Of a stretch of 64,000 nucleotides of DNA, positions 29,427-41,749 are shown one piece after another. The notes under the pieces were generated by a model that saw only the letters and a program-made list of their open reading frames with translations, had not been told where the DNA came from and made no database searches. A program made the position numbers and the translations under genes. Origin of the DNA: Cryptomeria japonica (Eukaryota > Streptophyta > Pinopsida > Cupressales > Cupressaceae). The stretch's first letter is position 1; every line of letters starts with the position of its first letter. The DNA lies in contig NC_081414.1 of NCBI RefSeq assembly GCF_030272615.1, forward strand, positions 524,639,637-524,703,636. The letters are read 5' to 3'.

Positions 29427-30330
29427 CTATTCGTCCACTTTCACATTAGCACTCTCCATAATTTTCTGCAATCTTTTGTTATAACATCTATATGCTTTGC
29501 TCATAATTGAATAACCAAGAAATATCCCTTCATCACATCTAGGATAAAACTTTCCAATTGAATCATCTCTTTTGATATAGAATTTACTTCCAAAAATTCT
29601 GAAATATTTAACAGTAGGTGTATGTCCAAACCATAGCTCATAAGGAGTCTTACCGGTTTCACCTTTGATGTGAACTCTGTTGAATGTGTAGACAATTGTA
29701 CTCACTGCTTCTCTCCAATAGATATGAGGCAATTTGGCTTCCATCATCATAGATCTTGTTGCATCCAAAATGGTTCTATTCTTTCTTTCCACTACTACAT
29801 TTTGTTGAGGAGTCCTAGGTGCAGATAGTTGTCTCCTGATTCCATTTGTCTCACAATAACTGTTAAATTCATGAGAAGTGAACTCACCACCGATCTGATC
29901 TTAGACATTTGATTTTCAAACCAGTTTCAGTTTCAACCTTCGCTTTAAAGATCTTGAATGTATCAAAAGCTTTAGACTTCTCCCTTAAAAAAGTCACCCA
30001 CATCATTCTAGAATAGTCATCAATAATCAGCATGAAATACTTATCACCTTGAAATCTTCTAGTCCTTGCTGGACTACATAAGTCAGTGTGAATCAAATCA
30101 AGTACATCATTAGATTTATCATGTATGCTCTTAAAATAACTTTTGACTTGCTTACCCAATTGATATTCCTTACATGTCAAATTATGAGGCTTCATAATCT
30201 TAGGTATATCTCTAACTGCCTTAGTTGAACTGATCTTAACAATACAATCAAAATTAACATGACACAACCTCTTATTTCATAGCAAACTCTCATCAATATG
30301 AGAAATTAAACAAGTCTTATTACCAGTGTT
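29427..30330 (-). pseudogene. pol: Integrase region of E3
   Basis: The stretch begins with the pre-integrase zinc domain (KRLCHVNFDCIVKISS; the second Cys pair is partly lost: CKEYQLGK). The core shows HTDLCSPA and IDDYSRMMWVTFLREKS. The D-x-GGEF region is frameshifted after CLRSDRW. The C-terminal part (29792-29427) has RKNRTILDATRSMMMEA and KTPYELWFGHTPTVKYFRIFGSKFYIKRDD. It is not functional in this copy. Confidence 0.88.
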
Positions 30331-30399
30331 CAAGTGAAAGATATTACTTCCTATCTGAATACTGGTTGCAATCTCCAAACCAGTCGTGTTAATGATTTT

Positions 30400-30749
30400 G
30401 CATTTTCTATCTTTAAACTAAAGTTGAAAACCCTTATCAACCAATTGACCAACACTCAAAAGAGTATTCTTTAAACCTTCTACATAATAGACATTATCAG
30501 TATTATGCTTTCCATCCAAAGAAATAATGCCTCTACCTTTGATCATACATGCCTTATCATCTCCAAATCTGACTTGACCGCCATTGTATTCTTGCAGCTC
30601 GACAGAAATTTCCCTTTATCTCCAATCATATGATGTGAGCATCCACTATCAATTACCCATTCATCCTTATCTTCAACTTTTGTTTCCAAAGCCTTTTCTT
30701 CATTTTTGATAGCCGGTTCTAGTTCATCTTCCTTCAAAGCATAGAACAC
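30400..30749 (-). pseudogene. pro: Protease region of E3
   Basis: WVIDSGCSHHMIGDKGKF near 30640 is a classic Copia aspartic protease site (DSG intact). After about 50 residues a frameshift near 30590 leads to FGDDKACMIKGRG and the NVYYVEGLK segment. Confidence 0.85.
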
Positions 30750-31754
30750 CCATTCTTTCCATTGTTGGATCCAGTAGCAAAGTCTTTTTTCAGTTCATCT
30801 CCAAAGTCATCAGTTACTCCTTCCTCATCTTCTATGTAGCATTGTTTACTTTTCTTGAATCTATATCTGTTCTGGTTAGGCTTAAAAGATTTATTAACTC
30901 TTTCCTCAAACCTTGCATTCCTTTCAGGACATCTAGATGCAAAATGACCAATCTTATTACATGCAAAACATTTAAAAGGTGCTTTTCCTTCATACTTACT
31001 TCCAGTTGGTCCTTTAGGTACTCTTCTACCAAATAAGGCTTCAAGTTGCTCAAGTTCTTCATCTTCTTTCCTCATGTCTTCCAATTCTTTTGCATAAAGG
31101 GATTTCCAATCACTTTTGCTGCTAGATGATGATGATGATGATGATGCATGAAAAGCAGGTTTAGATTTTACAGTTCCAGAAGATCCAAATTCTTCAAGCT
31201 CAAAAGAAGTTAATTCAGAATATCTCTGTTAACTGAAGTATTTGTCATTGTTCTTAACTCATTAATTACAGTTGCCTTCATCTTGTAAGCTAGTGGAAGG
31301 GCTCTCAATACTTTGGAAACTATTTCATCTTCACTTATAAATCCTCCACAACATTGAATTCCCATAACAATCTAATTTACTCTTTCCATAAACACATCAA
31401 TTCTTTCATTATCTTCCATTTTCAAGTTTTCATATCTTACCCAGTAACCATCAAGTTTAGCAATTTTGACAATAGGATCACCTTCATTCAAAGTTTGAAA
31501 TTTGTCCCACATAACCTTAGCCGATGATTTATCAGTTAATCCCATGATCTGTTGATCAGTAAGTGCACACAAGAGGGCTTCTCTAGCTCTGCAATCATTT
31601 TCAATTTTCTTATCCAAGTCTGCAGGAGTAAGATTGCCAAATGACAGATCATAAGGTGTGTATCCTTTCTCAGTGATCTCCCAAATATCCTTGCCAAGAC
31701 ATCTAAGATGAGTCTCCATTTGAATTTTCCATATCCCATAATTTGTTCCATCAA
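30734..31754 (-). pseudogene. gag: Gag region of E3
   Basis: The capsid part (31719-31372) reads METHLRCLGKDIWEI, with the ENDCRAREALLCAL and VMWDKFQTLNEGD segments usual for this domain. Following stops near 31230, the nucleocapsid part (31084-30734) has one perfect zinc knuckle, CFACNKIGHFASRC, at about 30930-30972, preceded by GRRVPKGPTGSKY. A (GAT)n-like trinucleotide run (plus strand 31125-31147) encodes a Ser- or His-rich patch. Confidence 0.87.
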
Positions 31755-31857
31755 GCTTAGGGATTTCTCTTCTGAAAAACCATTGTTGGTGGATTAGAGG
31801 TGTTAGTTGTCATAGGATCTACCTCAAACGGTTAAGCTTCTGCAAAATAGGACCAAA

Positions 31858-31869
31858 GCTTTGATACCA
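31858..31869 (-). other. Primer binding site of E3
   Basis: Minus strand TGGTATCAAAGC, one base different from the tRNA-iMet-type TGGTATCAGAGC, two bases from the LTR. Confidence 0.85.
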
Positions 31870-31871
31870 GT

Positions 31872-32825
31872 TGTTAGGATAACCGATGATCAACTAAGAA
31901 GGGGGGGGGGGGGGGGGGGGTGAAGCAGTTGTTAACAGATTATAACTGTCAATCCACAATACAACCTTAAACAAATCAAGTACTAGTAAAGAACATACAA
32001 ATGTCGGTAGGAACAGATACCGGTAAACAATACAATTTAACAATTAACCAAATAATCAATACAAAGAAACCATACCACATAACACCATGATTTGTACATG
32101 GAAAACCCGAAAAGGGAAAAACCACGATGGGAAGCCTACCCACAATCAGATGATACTTATGCAGAAAGTATGTGTTACAATGAGGGGCCTGCACTTGCAG
32201 GAAGGCACACTACCTAGAGCGTACTGCTCATTATATTAGAGTCTCACTGACTATAGAGATGCTACAACCATCTCAAAATAAATGGACAACAATCCAATAG
32301 AGTGAACTGCCAGAAATAGCATCTACCATGCTTGATTATAGTCTCGATTAAGCTCAGTGTCAGAGGACTAAATCCTCTTCTGAATCCAATTTGATCACCA
32401 ATGATCGACCAACTCCTCTGCCTGAATGATATTACAATATTCGCACATTACATTACAAAGAGTTTCTACCTCTTATTTATATAAACCCTAAGGCCTAAAC
32501 TGATTAGCTTGGCCACCATGATATATTACAAAGAGTTTCTACCTCTTATTTATATAAACCCTAAGGCCTAAACCAATTAGGTCAGCCACCATGATGCATT
32601 ACAAAGAGTTTCTACCTCTTATTTATATAAACCCTAAGGCCTAAACCGATTAGGTCGGCCACCTAAAAGATATTACAATAAGATCATTACCGAATTCCTT
32701 ATTACAATGATATGCCATGTCGGCTTAAGACCAAAAAAAATAATAACAAATCTATAAATCATCTTGAAACATCCCAGTAACATGTAGAGTACATGTTAGC
32801 ATGATACTGGTCCATAACTTAGATA
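31872..32825 (-). repeat. 5' LTR of E3, first segment (right copy)
   Basis: It aligns to the left LTR from its 3' end up to the ggtac target site of G4. It has a G20 run (31901-31920) where the left LTR has G7, an insertion of about 150 bases including primer-proximal material near 32000-32150 relative to the left copy, and a triplicated 73-bp promoter unit at 32454-32672. Confidence 0.85.
32454..32672 (-). promoter_or_regulatory. Triplicated 73-bp unit with TATA box in E3 5' LTR
   Basis: Three tandem copies begin at 32454, 32527 and 32600. Each carries tttatataaa (32476, 32549 and 32622), read as TTTATATAAA on the minus strand too. The left LTR has a single copy (26636-26705). Confidence 0.75.
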
Positions 32826-32830
32826 GGTAC
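32826..32830 (+). repeat. Target site duplication of G4, left copy
   Basis: The pentamer ggtac recurs at 44806-44810. In the uninterrupted left LTR of E3 it occurs once (aggtaccgg near 26850). Confidence 0.9.
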
Positions 32831-33652
32831 TATAGACACCTAAAATTGTCCAGTCTAATTAAATAAATATCTTATTTATTTAATTATTTTAGCCTAATTC
32901 TTCTATTAATTAAATGAATCTTTATCTATTTAATTAATTCATTTATCCTCTTCTAGCCTTATTTCTCATTTAAATAAATACTTTAATTTATTTAAATTAT
33001 CCTTTTTCTAAATTAAATAAATACTTTTATTTATTTAATTATCCCACTTCTTCTATTAATTAAATGAATCTTTATTTGTTTAATTAATTCATTATCCTTT
33101 TCTACCCATGACACATGTCATTTAGCTCTTAATTCCTACACTACCTACCCCTTTATTATTTTCTTATTTTCTCTACCTACCCTTTAATCCTAGCCAACCA
33201 TTTATCTTTTACACCTCTCAATCTTATCCCTCCATTCCTTATAGTGTCTTCTATATAAGGCGATGTTTCCTTCATTATCAACCCTATTCAATCATTCTAA
33301 TGAGATAATCATTCTAATCATTCTATTCAACTACTAGCACCCCCAACTATGCTTTCAAACTTTCATATGCGATCAAGCCTACTTGCAACCATATTTGTGT
33401 TCTTTGTTGAGCTCTTGTGCACACATAAAATCTGAGAGCAAATATATCAAGAAAGATCAATGGAGATAGGAAGAATGGAGATCCAAACCCTATTGGACAT
33501 GTGATGGTATAATCTTTGTGATTTCAGTTGATTTGCATTGTCTTAGGTAATCTTCATATGTTATGGTGGATCTTTGTTGTTGTTAGGCTAGGATTTTGTG
33601 GTTGAATTCATTTAGTCTTTCAATATTGTTGTTTTCATTTTCACCATAAAAA
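32831..33652 (+). repeat. 5' LTR of G4
   Basis: It starts TATAGACACC (the expected TG is TA here, a G-to-A change) and ends ccataaaaa where the 3' copy has ccataaaca. It contains repeated 'attaaataaat' words at 32850-33100 and a TATA box at 33251-33260. Confidence 0.9.
33251..33260 (+). promoter_or_regulatory. TATA box of G4 5' LTR
   Basis: The motif ctatataagg is kept at 44404-44413 in the 3' LTR and, as tataaaag, in G2. Confidence 0.5.
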
Positions 33653-35947
33653 TTTTCGCACACCCCATGGGACATGGATTTTTGTTAGATATTTATTTTT
33701 TGTAGGTTTTTCTAACCCTATATTGCTATTTTGTAAACCAATTTGGAGAATAACCTTGTGCAGTTAGGGTTTTGGACACAAAATCAAGATCTTGCAAATA
33801 TTTGATCTGATATCACAAAGGGTTTGGAATTTTTACACCAAATTTTGTTGGCAGGTTGAAGATAGTATCAAGAGATCTCAATCCAAAATTCAAAATTTTT
33901 GGAGCACATTTGCATTTTCCATGAATATTTTATAAATTTTCATAAAAAATTAATTTTGAGAGCAAATAAGCGAAATTTTTGGATTTTCTTACATTTTTTG
34001 AAATATCTTAGAATTATACATAGGATATGTTCTTTATGATTTTAATTTGGATGCAAAATATTTCCTCAAAAATTAGATCTTTAAAAATTAGAGTTTTGAA
34101 TTATTTTGATCATATTGCACAAATTTATTGGCATTTTTGCAGGAATTTTTTTATACAAGTTTGGAAGGCTATCAGGAGTGTCCAATAAAAATTTCAGATT
34201 TTTTGGATCAATTGTGCATTTTATATGATTTTTTTATGATTTTTCATAAAAAAATAATTTTTGGAGCAAATTAGCAATTTTTTTGGATTTTCTTACATTT
34301 CTGGAAATGTCTTGAAATTTTACAGCTAGTCTTTTTTTTATGATTCAAAATAACTCATGGAATAATTAGATCTTTGAATCTATCAAAAAAATGCATTGTT
34401 GAAGGCCACTTTTCACAAAGTCTTTTGGATCTAAAATTTACCTAACTTGTGTGCTTGTAGGAGGGGTATTATTGCAAAACTACTAACAAATATTTGTTGC
34501 AGAATTTTTGGCAGGGGTTTTTGATCTTTATTGTGTGCCTTGTTTTCATAGATTACCAAACACTTCAATTGGTGCACTAAAATTGAACCAGTGTCTTTTG
34601 TGTCTTGAGCAATAGGCTCTTTTTGTTTAATCTTGAGAGGGCCTGTCTCCTCGTGTGGTCATTAGGACTACTAGTGAAGAGAGAAGGACCCAAGTGGTAG
34701 TGAGAAAAACCCACCTCTTTTGAACCACTATTAACAATTGTATCCATGGTGAAAACCATGGGTAACGTGTGTTGATTAGTTCATACCGACACTATGTCTC
34801 CCCATAAACCCGTTTGATCAAATTTATTTGATCATTTGTAGGGCGTAACCCCTACCAGCTGGGAGCCTTTTGTATTTACAGAGCTGAAAGTGCCGCATGT
34901 ATGGCCACACGAGTGGATGCCCTTACTAGCACCTTTTTGTTTTAGAAAGCCAAAATCCTTCTAGTTGTTGGGTCAGGAGGTCGGACCTCTAGAGTGACCC
35001 ACACACATACGGTTCTTAGTAGAGATACAAAGTTCACCATGGGGAGTTTTCATAGGGACTGATGCTTGGCTGCCCCAGAGAAGTGAGTGTTGAGGGTGGA
35101 GCCAGTGGGGTCAAGCATCTAAGTATCTGCTCTGAATAGCATAGCCTCAGGGGAAACCCCATGTGGGATCAACAACTATTGTCCTAGTCAGCCATAAGAA
35201 TTGTGCTTGTCTTCTTTTGAACATTCAAACATTCAAGACCAAACATCAAAACATTTTTACACCAAACAATACACTTTCTTTTGAGTCATTTTGAGTCTAA
35301 ACACCTGTAAACATAGAGTCCTCATCAACATTGTGTCCTCTTGTCATGGAAAACAGTCAAAAATTCATATTTGGTCACAACAAACAACTTCACAAATTGG
35401 AAAAAATTGCACATATTTTAAAACCGCATTTGTGAAGTATGCAGGCATGTATGTGTTCAGTATTGGCAAAATTTACAGTCCAACAAACAAGAGCAATTAG
35501 TTTCGGAATTCTTGAGCTTCCTAGGTTATCTCTCTGAGTTTTCATCTAGAATGCAACCTATTTCTAGGTCTCACAAAGTTCATCATTGTTTTACACCTTG
35601 CATTACATTCACATTTGTCTAAACTTGAGTCAAAAGGTTGCTTGCTTGTCCTCATCTTACTTTGTCAACAAACTACATACAACAACATTTTGCTAAGTGG
35701 TCCCTCATCAAGGTCTATCACCTTTGGGTCTCATTTGGTCTTACTTAGAGTCAAGGTCAACTTACCTCATCAAGAGAAACTATCACCTCTTTGGAAGCCA
35801 CACCTACTCTACTACATACATACCTGGTCTTACACTTTGGACATTGCAAGTACACCTCAGATTCATTTACATTCCATCCAAACACTTGGTCTTCCATACT
35901 CTTTCTATTTTCATCTAGTCTAACACATCTTGGTCAATACCTAGTTC
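33653..35947 (+). other. Leader of G4
   Basis: About 2.3 kb before gag. The first kilobase is T- and A-rich. The segment 34780-35180 is of mixed composition with several inverted repeats (for example GAGGTC-G-GACCTC at 34978-34990). I could not recognise a standard TGG-type primer site after the LTR. Open frames here are short. Confidence 0.55.
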
Positions 35948-38900
35948 ATGGTTGAAACCTGTTCCCAAAAATATAGGAGAGAGGCTCAAGAGTCTTCAAA
36001 CATGAGTGTCTATGAGTATGACAATTATATCTTTTTCAATTCTGATCATACCACATTACTTGACACTGATACCTATAGAAACATGCCAAATGTTGAGAAC
36101 ATGGACACTACAAACAACAATGATAAACACAATGACAATATGGACAACTTTTTTGTACATTCAGCAGAAGTGGAAGACTACATTATGGATCCCTGTTTTA
36201 ATCGATTGGTTGAGGAAATAATGAGGAGAGATAGACAATATTTCTTACAAGTGATGGCACAAAGTGAAGCCAAGATCCCTCATGATTTTGACATGTCTCA
36301 AATAATGGAAAATCAACCTTTGCAACAACCTCACCTCAACATGGATCAAAGGAGGCCTAATAGTGGAGGCAATAGAGGACCACATCTTGTTCCTAAATCA
36401 CCATCATCTTCATTTCAAAAACCTGAGGTCCCACATACACATGGTCAAGCATATGATACTCACCTTCGCAGACCATTATGGAAGTCTTATGCAGAAAAAT
36501 ATACTCAATCACAGTAATGCTAAGGACCAACCACCAAAGCAATTGGATATCCAAAGGCATGTTCAAAATTTGGACACAAGAAAACCCCGTGTCAAATTTG
36601 AGGGCAACACATTAGAACAAACTCATGACATGCCTGTAGAGTATGGTATACATGGACAAAATAGATATTACATTCCTCATCATGACTCTATACCAAGTGG
36701 TCCCTATACACAACATCACTATAGACCTCCTCCATATGAACATGTGTATGATCAATACCATCCATATATGCAACATGCTCCTCCTCCACCTGGTGCTTCA
36801 GGCATGGGATATGGTCTAAGAAGTTGATCTCCACCTAAGAACAATTTGGAACAGCAAATTAAGGACTTACAAAATAAAATGGAGGACATAAATACACCAA
36901 AGCCAACTTACACAATGAGAGACATATATCCCTATCCATTTGACAAGAGCATTCCAATGCCTCCATTTCCTACACACTTTGTGACACCTAATTCTGATGA
37001 GTAAAGAGGCAAAGGAGATCCTAAGGCACATATAAGATAATTTTTCACAGCTTGGATTGAGGTAGCAGAAAAAGAGACATATTTGATGAGATTATTCCCA
37101 TGGAGCTTAGGTGATCAAGCTATGGAATGGTTCTCCCAACTTCCACCTAGAATTAAGTCATGAGGTGAATTAGCAGGGGCATTTATCCAACATTTCTCAT
37201 ACAACATAGAGACAGACATATCAGTCACTACTTGGTGCAACAGCAAGCAAAAGGATGGAGAATCCTTTTCATCATTTTTACAAAGATGGAGAAATCTAGC
37301 CAGCAAATGCTCTTGTGAAATTCCACAAAAACAAATGGTAGAGATGGTCACCCAGAATGTTAACAAAGACATTGGTTATGATCTAAGAAAAGCTTATTTG
37401 TCCACCTTTAAGGATGTCATTGAAAAAGGCTTAGCAATAGAGAAGGTCCTAATTGAGCAAGGCATTGTCAAAATATTCAAAGAAAACAAAGAGGAATTTA
37501 AAGGAAAAGACAAGCCAATATTTTGGAATAAAAACAAGAACATAGTCAATGATGGTGTTGTTGATGCTAATACAGTAAGACCCAAAACCATTTTTTCTGG
37601 ATCAAGTTCTACAAATAACCAAGTGAATACTCAAACAACCTCCAAACCACGTAGGAAATACACCCCATTGGGAGAACCACTTGAGTAAGCTTTCAAGAAG
37701 CTAGTGGAAAACAAAATAATAACAATTCCAGATATGCCTCCATATGAACCAAAGGTCAAACCAAATTGGTGGAATGACGATGAATATTGTGAATGTCACA
37801 AAAGCAAGGGCCATAATATAGGAAATTGTCATCGACTAAAGAACATTATACAAGATCTTATTGATAGAGGCGACATTGAGATCAAAGGACACTCATCCAA
37901 TCAAGAACATGAGATGTTTAAAGAACCATTCCCAAAACCTGACAAGGGAAAAGCTAAAGCCACAGATGACCAGACCAACTATACCACAACATCCTATAAC
38001 TATGATTCAACTATTAATCACATTTTGATGGACAATTATGTATCTACCATCATCATAAAGGAAAAAACACCTAAAAATTCTACCCAGAGACCTAAAATTG
38101 TCCTAAAAGGAATTGGATCTTCTTTCAAACCTACCTCTGAATGTAATGTTACAACTTGTTGAGGTAAATTCACTTTGCAAAGTGCTCCAGCTAAAAACAC
38201 CGCTTTCTCGTCAACCAAACCTGAGTATGACCTTGTAGAACAGTTAGGGAAGACACCCGTGCTTATCTCCATCCTTGAACTCTTACGCACATCCCCTGCA
38301 CATAAGGCCATTCTTGACAAAACTGTGAGAGACACTTTCATCCCCAGTGATCTGAACATGGACCAGTTTCAAGCCATGGTGGGATACCTTTTCATTCCAC
38401 ACTCCCTTACATTCACAGAAGTTGATGATGCCTATGTGAGCCAACCACATAATGCACCTTTACACATTGAAGCCTTCCTACAGAAACATCGAATAAAATG
38501 AGTCCTGATAGATGGAGGAGCTGGTCTTAATATATGTACTTTGAACACAATAATACAATTGGGATATTCAGATAAAGATGTGAATGTTACAAACAAAAAT
38601 ACCATCAAGGCATATGATGATGAAGAGTGTTCATCCAAAGGCACAGTCATCTTACCTCTCAGTGTAGGGCCAGTTACAAAGGATGTGGTTTTTTAGGTCC
38701 TTGATCTAGATCTCACATACAACATATTGCTAGGACGTCCATGGATTCATGAGATGGGAGCAGTCCCATCTACATATCATCAATGCATTAAGTTTCCTCA
38801 CAATGGAGTTGAAGTAATAGTTAATGGTGATCTTAATCCATTCATATATTGCAACAATCTATGACCTAGATTAGAAATAACAATCCCAGTCAATCGAGAA

Positions 38901-39443
38901 GCTATTCCATCTTCAACATATGTTGATCTAGAATCCTTGAAAGCTTCTACATCAAAACAAGCAGAGATCAAAGAAAAGTTCAAGATTAAAGACATGGGAT
39001 GTGGTAAGTATATCTTTCATGTTGATCAACTCCCACTATCTCCTAAGGTATTCAGTCGACAGGAACAATCTATAAACAATTTGAAAGAAAATGGGTGTGA
39101 ACCACCTAGTGTTGTGGCTACTAAGTTTGAATGCAAATCTCCTCTAGTGGTGCAAGTGCCTCTTGATATCAATATTCCTAAGAGTGATTCCATCAAAGAA
39201 TCTATTGAATATATCGCCAGCCCTCTTGAGAACTCACATAGCTTTACCATTTCATCCACTCATTCCATTTCCATTCCTCTCCCAAACTTGGATCAACAAG
39301 AATCACAAAAGCCCTTACTGATAGGGGATCAAAAATCAAGATATGAAAAGAAAAATATAAAATTCAAAAATAAAGAGAAGTCCTTTAGTCCAAATCAAAA
39401 ATCAAAATCTATTGGAATCCGCAAAAATCAAAGTCAAGGATAA
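35948..39443 (+). pseudogene. gag-pro: Gag-protease pseudogene of G4
   Basis: The frame opens at the ATG at 35948 and, after a frameshift near 36510, continues in one frame to 39443 with nine stops (36825, 37002, 37038, 37161, 37686, 38160, 38499, 38694 and 38862). Most are one C-to-T or G-to-A step from Gln, Arg or Trp codons. The N-terminal 180 residues are Asp/Asn-rich. A Pro/Tyr/His-rich linker follows. The gag core is at 37020-37330 (LMRLFPWSLGDQAMEWFSQLP). A zinc-like motif YCECHKSKGHNIGNC lies at 37785-37830. The retropepsin site is LIDGGAGLNICTL at 38505 with LLGRPWIHEMGAVPS at 38730. This is the Tat/Ogre pattern. RT, expected after 39000, is missing. Confidence 0.87.
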
Positions 39444-40056
39444 AAATCCTATGAATAAAAAAGAGCAAGAGATGATCTCCCCTAATATCAAAATAACTGG
39501 GGGCAAAAGTTCTAAAATTTCAAGTCAAAAAGCATACTTGTTAATCCTAAGTCTCCATCATGTCACGATACTTTCACTTCTTTTTGCAATCATAAGTCTT
39601 CATCACTCATTCACTTGTTCCACACATCATTTCCCTTCTGGCAATACATCATGGACCTTTAATGGAGCTTCCTCAAAGGACTTTGTTATCAGGGATGCCC
39701 AAACTTCTTTAGGTGACACGCATATGGGCCTATGTAGTCCACACACTAGTAATTTTATCTCAGTTCCTTCATCAAGGAAGACAGTCACATGAGCTACACA
39801 TCATTCAGTCAAGGAACGACACAACTACAATCATAAAGTGAAGCCTCGTACATTTGAGGTGGGTGACTTAGTTCTTAGAGAAAATCCTAAAAATCAGCAA
39901 GACAGACAGAAGAAGGACAAGTTCGAACCAAATTGGCTTGGTCCTTACATCATCAAAGCAGTCTATGGATCCCGTGCATATCAGTTCTCAACCCCAGAGG
40001 GTGAACCTTTAGAGGATCCTATCAACAACATGAACCTCTATTGGTTTTACACATAG
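39444..40056 (+). pseudogene. pol: Integrase C-terminal remnant of G4
   Basis: One frame (with a TGA at 39790, probably from CGA) ends in VKERHNYNHKVKPRTF, VGDLVLREN and WLGPYIIKAVYGSRAYQ, then PEGEPLEDPINNMNLYWFY. This is the C-terminal tail of Gypsy integrases. Upstream a short WTFNGASSKDF segment (near 39657) may be what is left of RNase H (usual FDGASS). The region between protease and this tail has been deleted, fusing distant parts of pol. Confidence 0.75.
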
Positions 40057-40400
40057 CTCTTTAGCATATCCTAATTAAAAAATGCAAAAAAAAAAATAAA
40101 ATTCAAAAATACAAAAAAATCAAAAAATTCAAAAATAAAAAAAAAAATAAAAAAATTCAAAAATACAAAAAAAACCATAAAAACAAAAAATCGTTACTTG
40201 GTGAAAACCTGGCAAATAGGCGCCTTGTGACACAAAAAAATTAGAAAACAAAAAAACATTTCGTCCAACGATGAAAACCACTTCGGTGGCACCCTGGGCA
40301 AGTACCATGGTGAAAACCGGGTCATCGGGGCCGTGTGTAGAAACATTGATCCTCCCTCCTCCAGGATTCAACCTCATCCTTTCACTTTGCACACACTCAC
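40057..40400 (+). repeat. A-rich repeats after integrase tail in G4
   Basis: Words such as ttcaaaaat-acaaaaaa recur irregularly at 40075-40190, followed by three related 'ggtgaaaacc' / 'gatgaaaacc' units at 40199-40320. Confidence 0.6.
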
Positions 40401-41747
40401 CACCTTTCCATTCATAATAAATCAGCTCCTATCTATGGCTAAGGCAAATCCTACGTCTAATGATGGGTGTGGAACTGAGAGCATCACACGTTCTGAGGAG
40501 TACAATTTCTTTCAGTTTTCTTCAGTCTATCCGCGCACAATCCACAATAAAGCAGCACTTGCATCACAAATCCACAATAAAGTTTCATCTTATTCACAAT
40601 AAAGTAGTTGTTTCATGGATTCAATTAGTTTCAGATGAGACATAGTAGCAACAATGGGCTTCAACAAATCAAATCTTTCAATAGACTCAGACAACATATG
40701 GTTTAGTGCTATCTATCCTTTTGTGAAAGTAAACTTGTGACCACAATCAAATAGACTTATACAAGTGACAAGAGACACTAAACTTGAGGACTACAGTGGA
40801 TGTTGGTGTCGAGTCTTGGTTTTCTTTTGATTTTATCTTTTGGTGACATGTCTTTTAGCTTTTCTAGGATGTCTTTGACTAGAGATTTTATCTCTAGGAT
40901 GTCTTTGACTAGAAAGGCGAGGATGGGGTATCGTCACCTATTTTTCTTTGCTGTCTATGGATTGTCTCTTAGTAATGCTATGACTTGTCCAAGGATATGA
41001 GGACACTGTGAGTCTAGTGTGAACTGGGGCATTCCTTGTTTGCGACTGTCTGATCTCCATGCAAATGGGTACAATGACTTTTTGGGTCAAACATATATCT
41101 GGATTGTCATAACCTATTTTCCATAATAAAGCTCAATGATGATAATAGCACAAGAAGTTCTTTCACTTCCATATCTTCTATCTCCCATCCATGTCTCTTG
41201 ATTGACCTCCATAGTCTTTCTTGAGTCTATGTAGCCTGATGTCACATGATTGAGTATAATGACACACCAAAAATATTTGCATTTCATGTAGTCTGCACCT
41301 ACATTACCACATATTAGCATTTCATACATATAGATATCACAATTGCATCACATCCTGCACACAACACATGTTAGCACATTTTACATTCTCATCATGTAAA
41401 TAGTCATTTGCATTATCATATTCATTTGCATTTCATACATCCACATTTGCATCATGCATAACATATTAAAAACATAAAAGAAAAAAAATATTGCATTTCC
41501 TCATGTACATATTTGCATCCATATCATAAGCATCACATAGCAACATCACATTGGTACACATGGATATAGCTGTCACAAGGATGCATCATCTCATATATAT
41601 ATATATATATATATATATCTCAAAAATCATAAGTGTCATGATACAATGATGTCAAAATCATATGGCTACAATCACCCAAAGGTGTCTACATCATCATACA
41701 AAATGGTACAAAACTAATACATAGGGATCCCTCTAAGGCTATGATGA
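40401..41747 (+). other. G4 3' non-coding region, first part
   Basis: No supported gene. It contains a direct repeat of 'tctaggatgtctttgactag' at 40863-40882 and 40892-40911, many 'ttgcat' words at 41340-41530 and a (TA)n run at 41596-41618. Confidence 0.5.
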
Positions 41748-41749
41748 AC

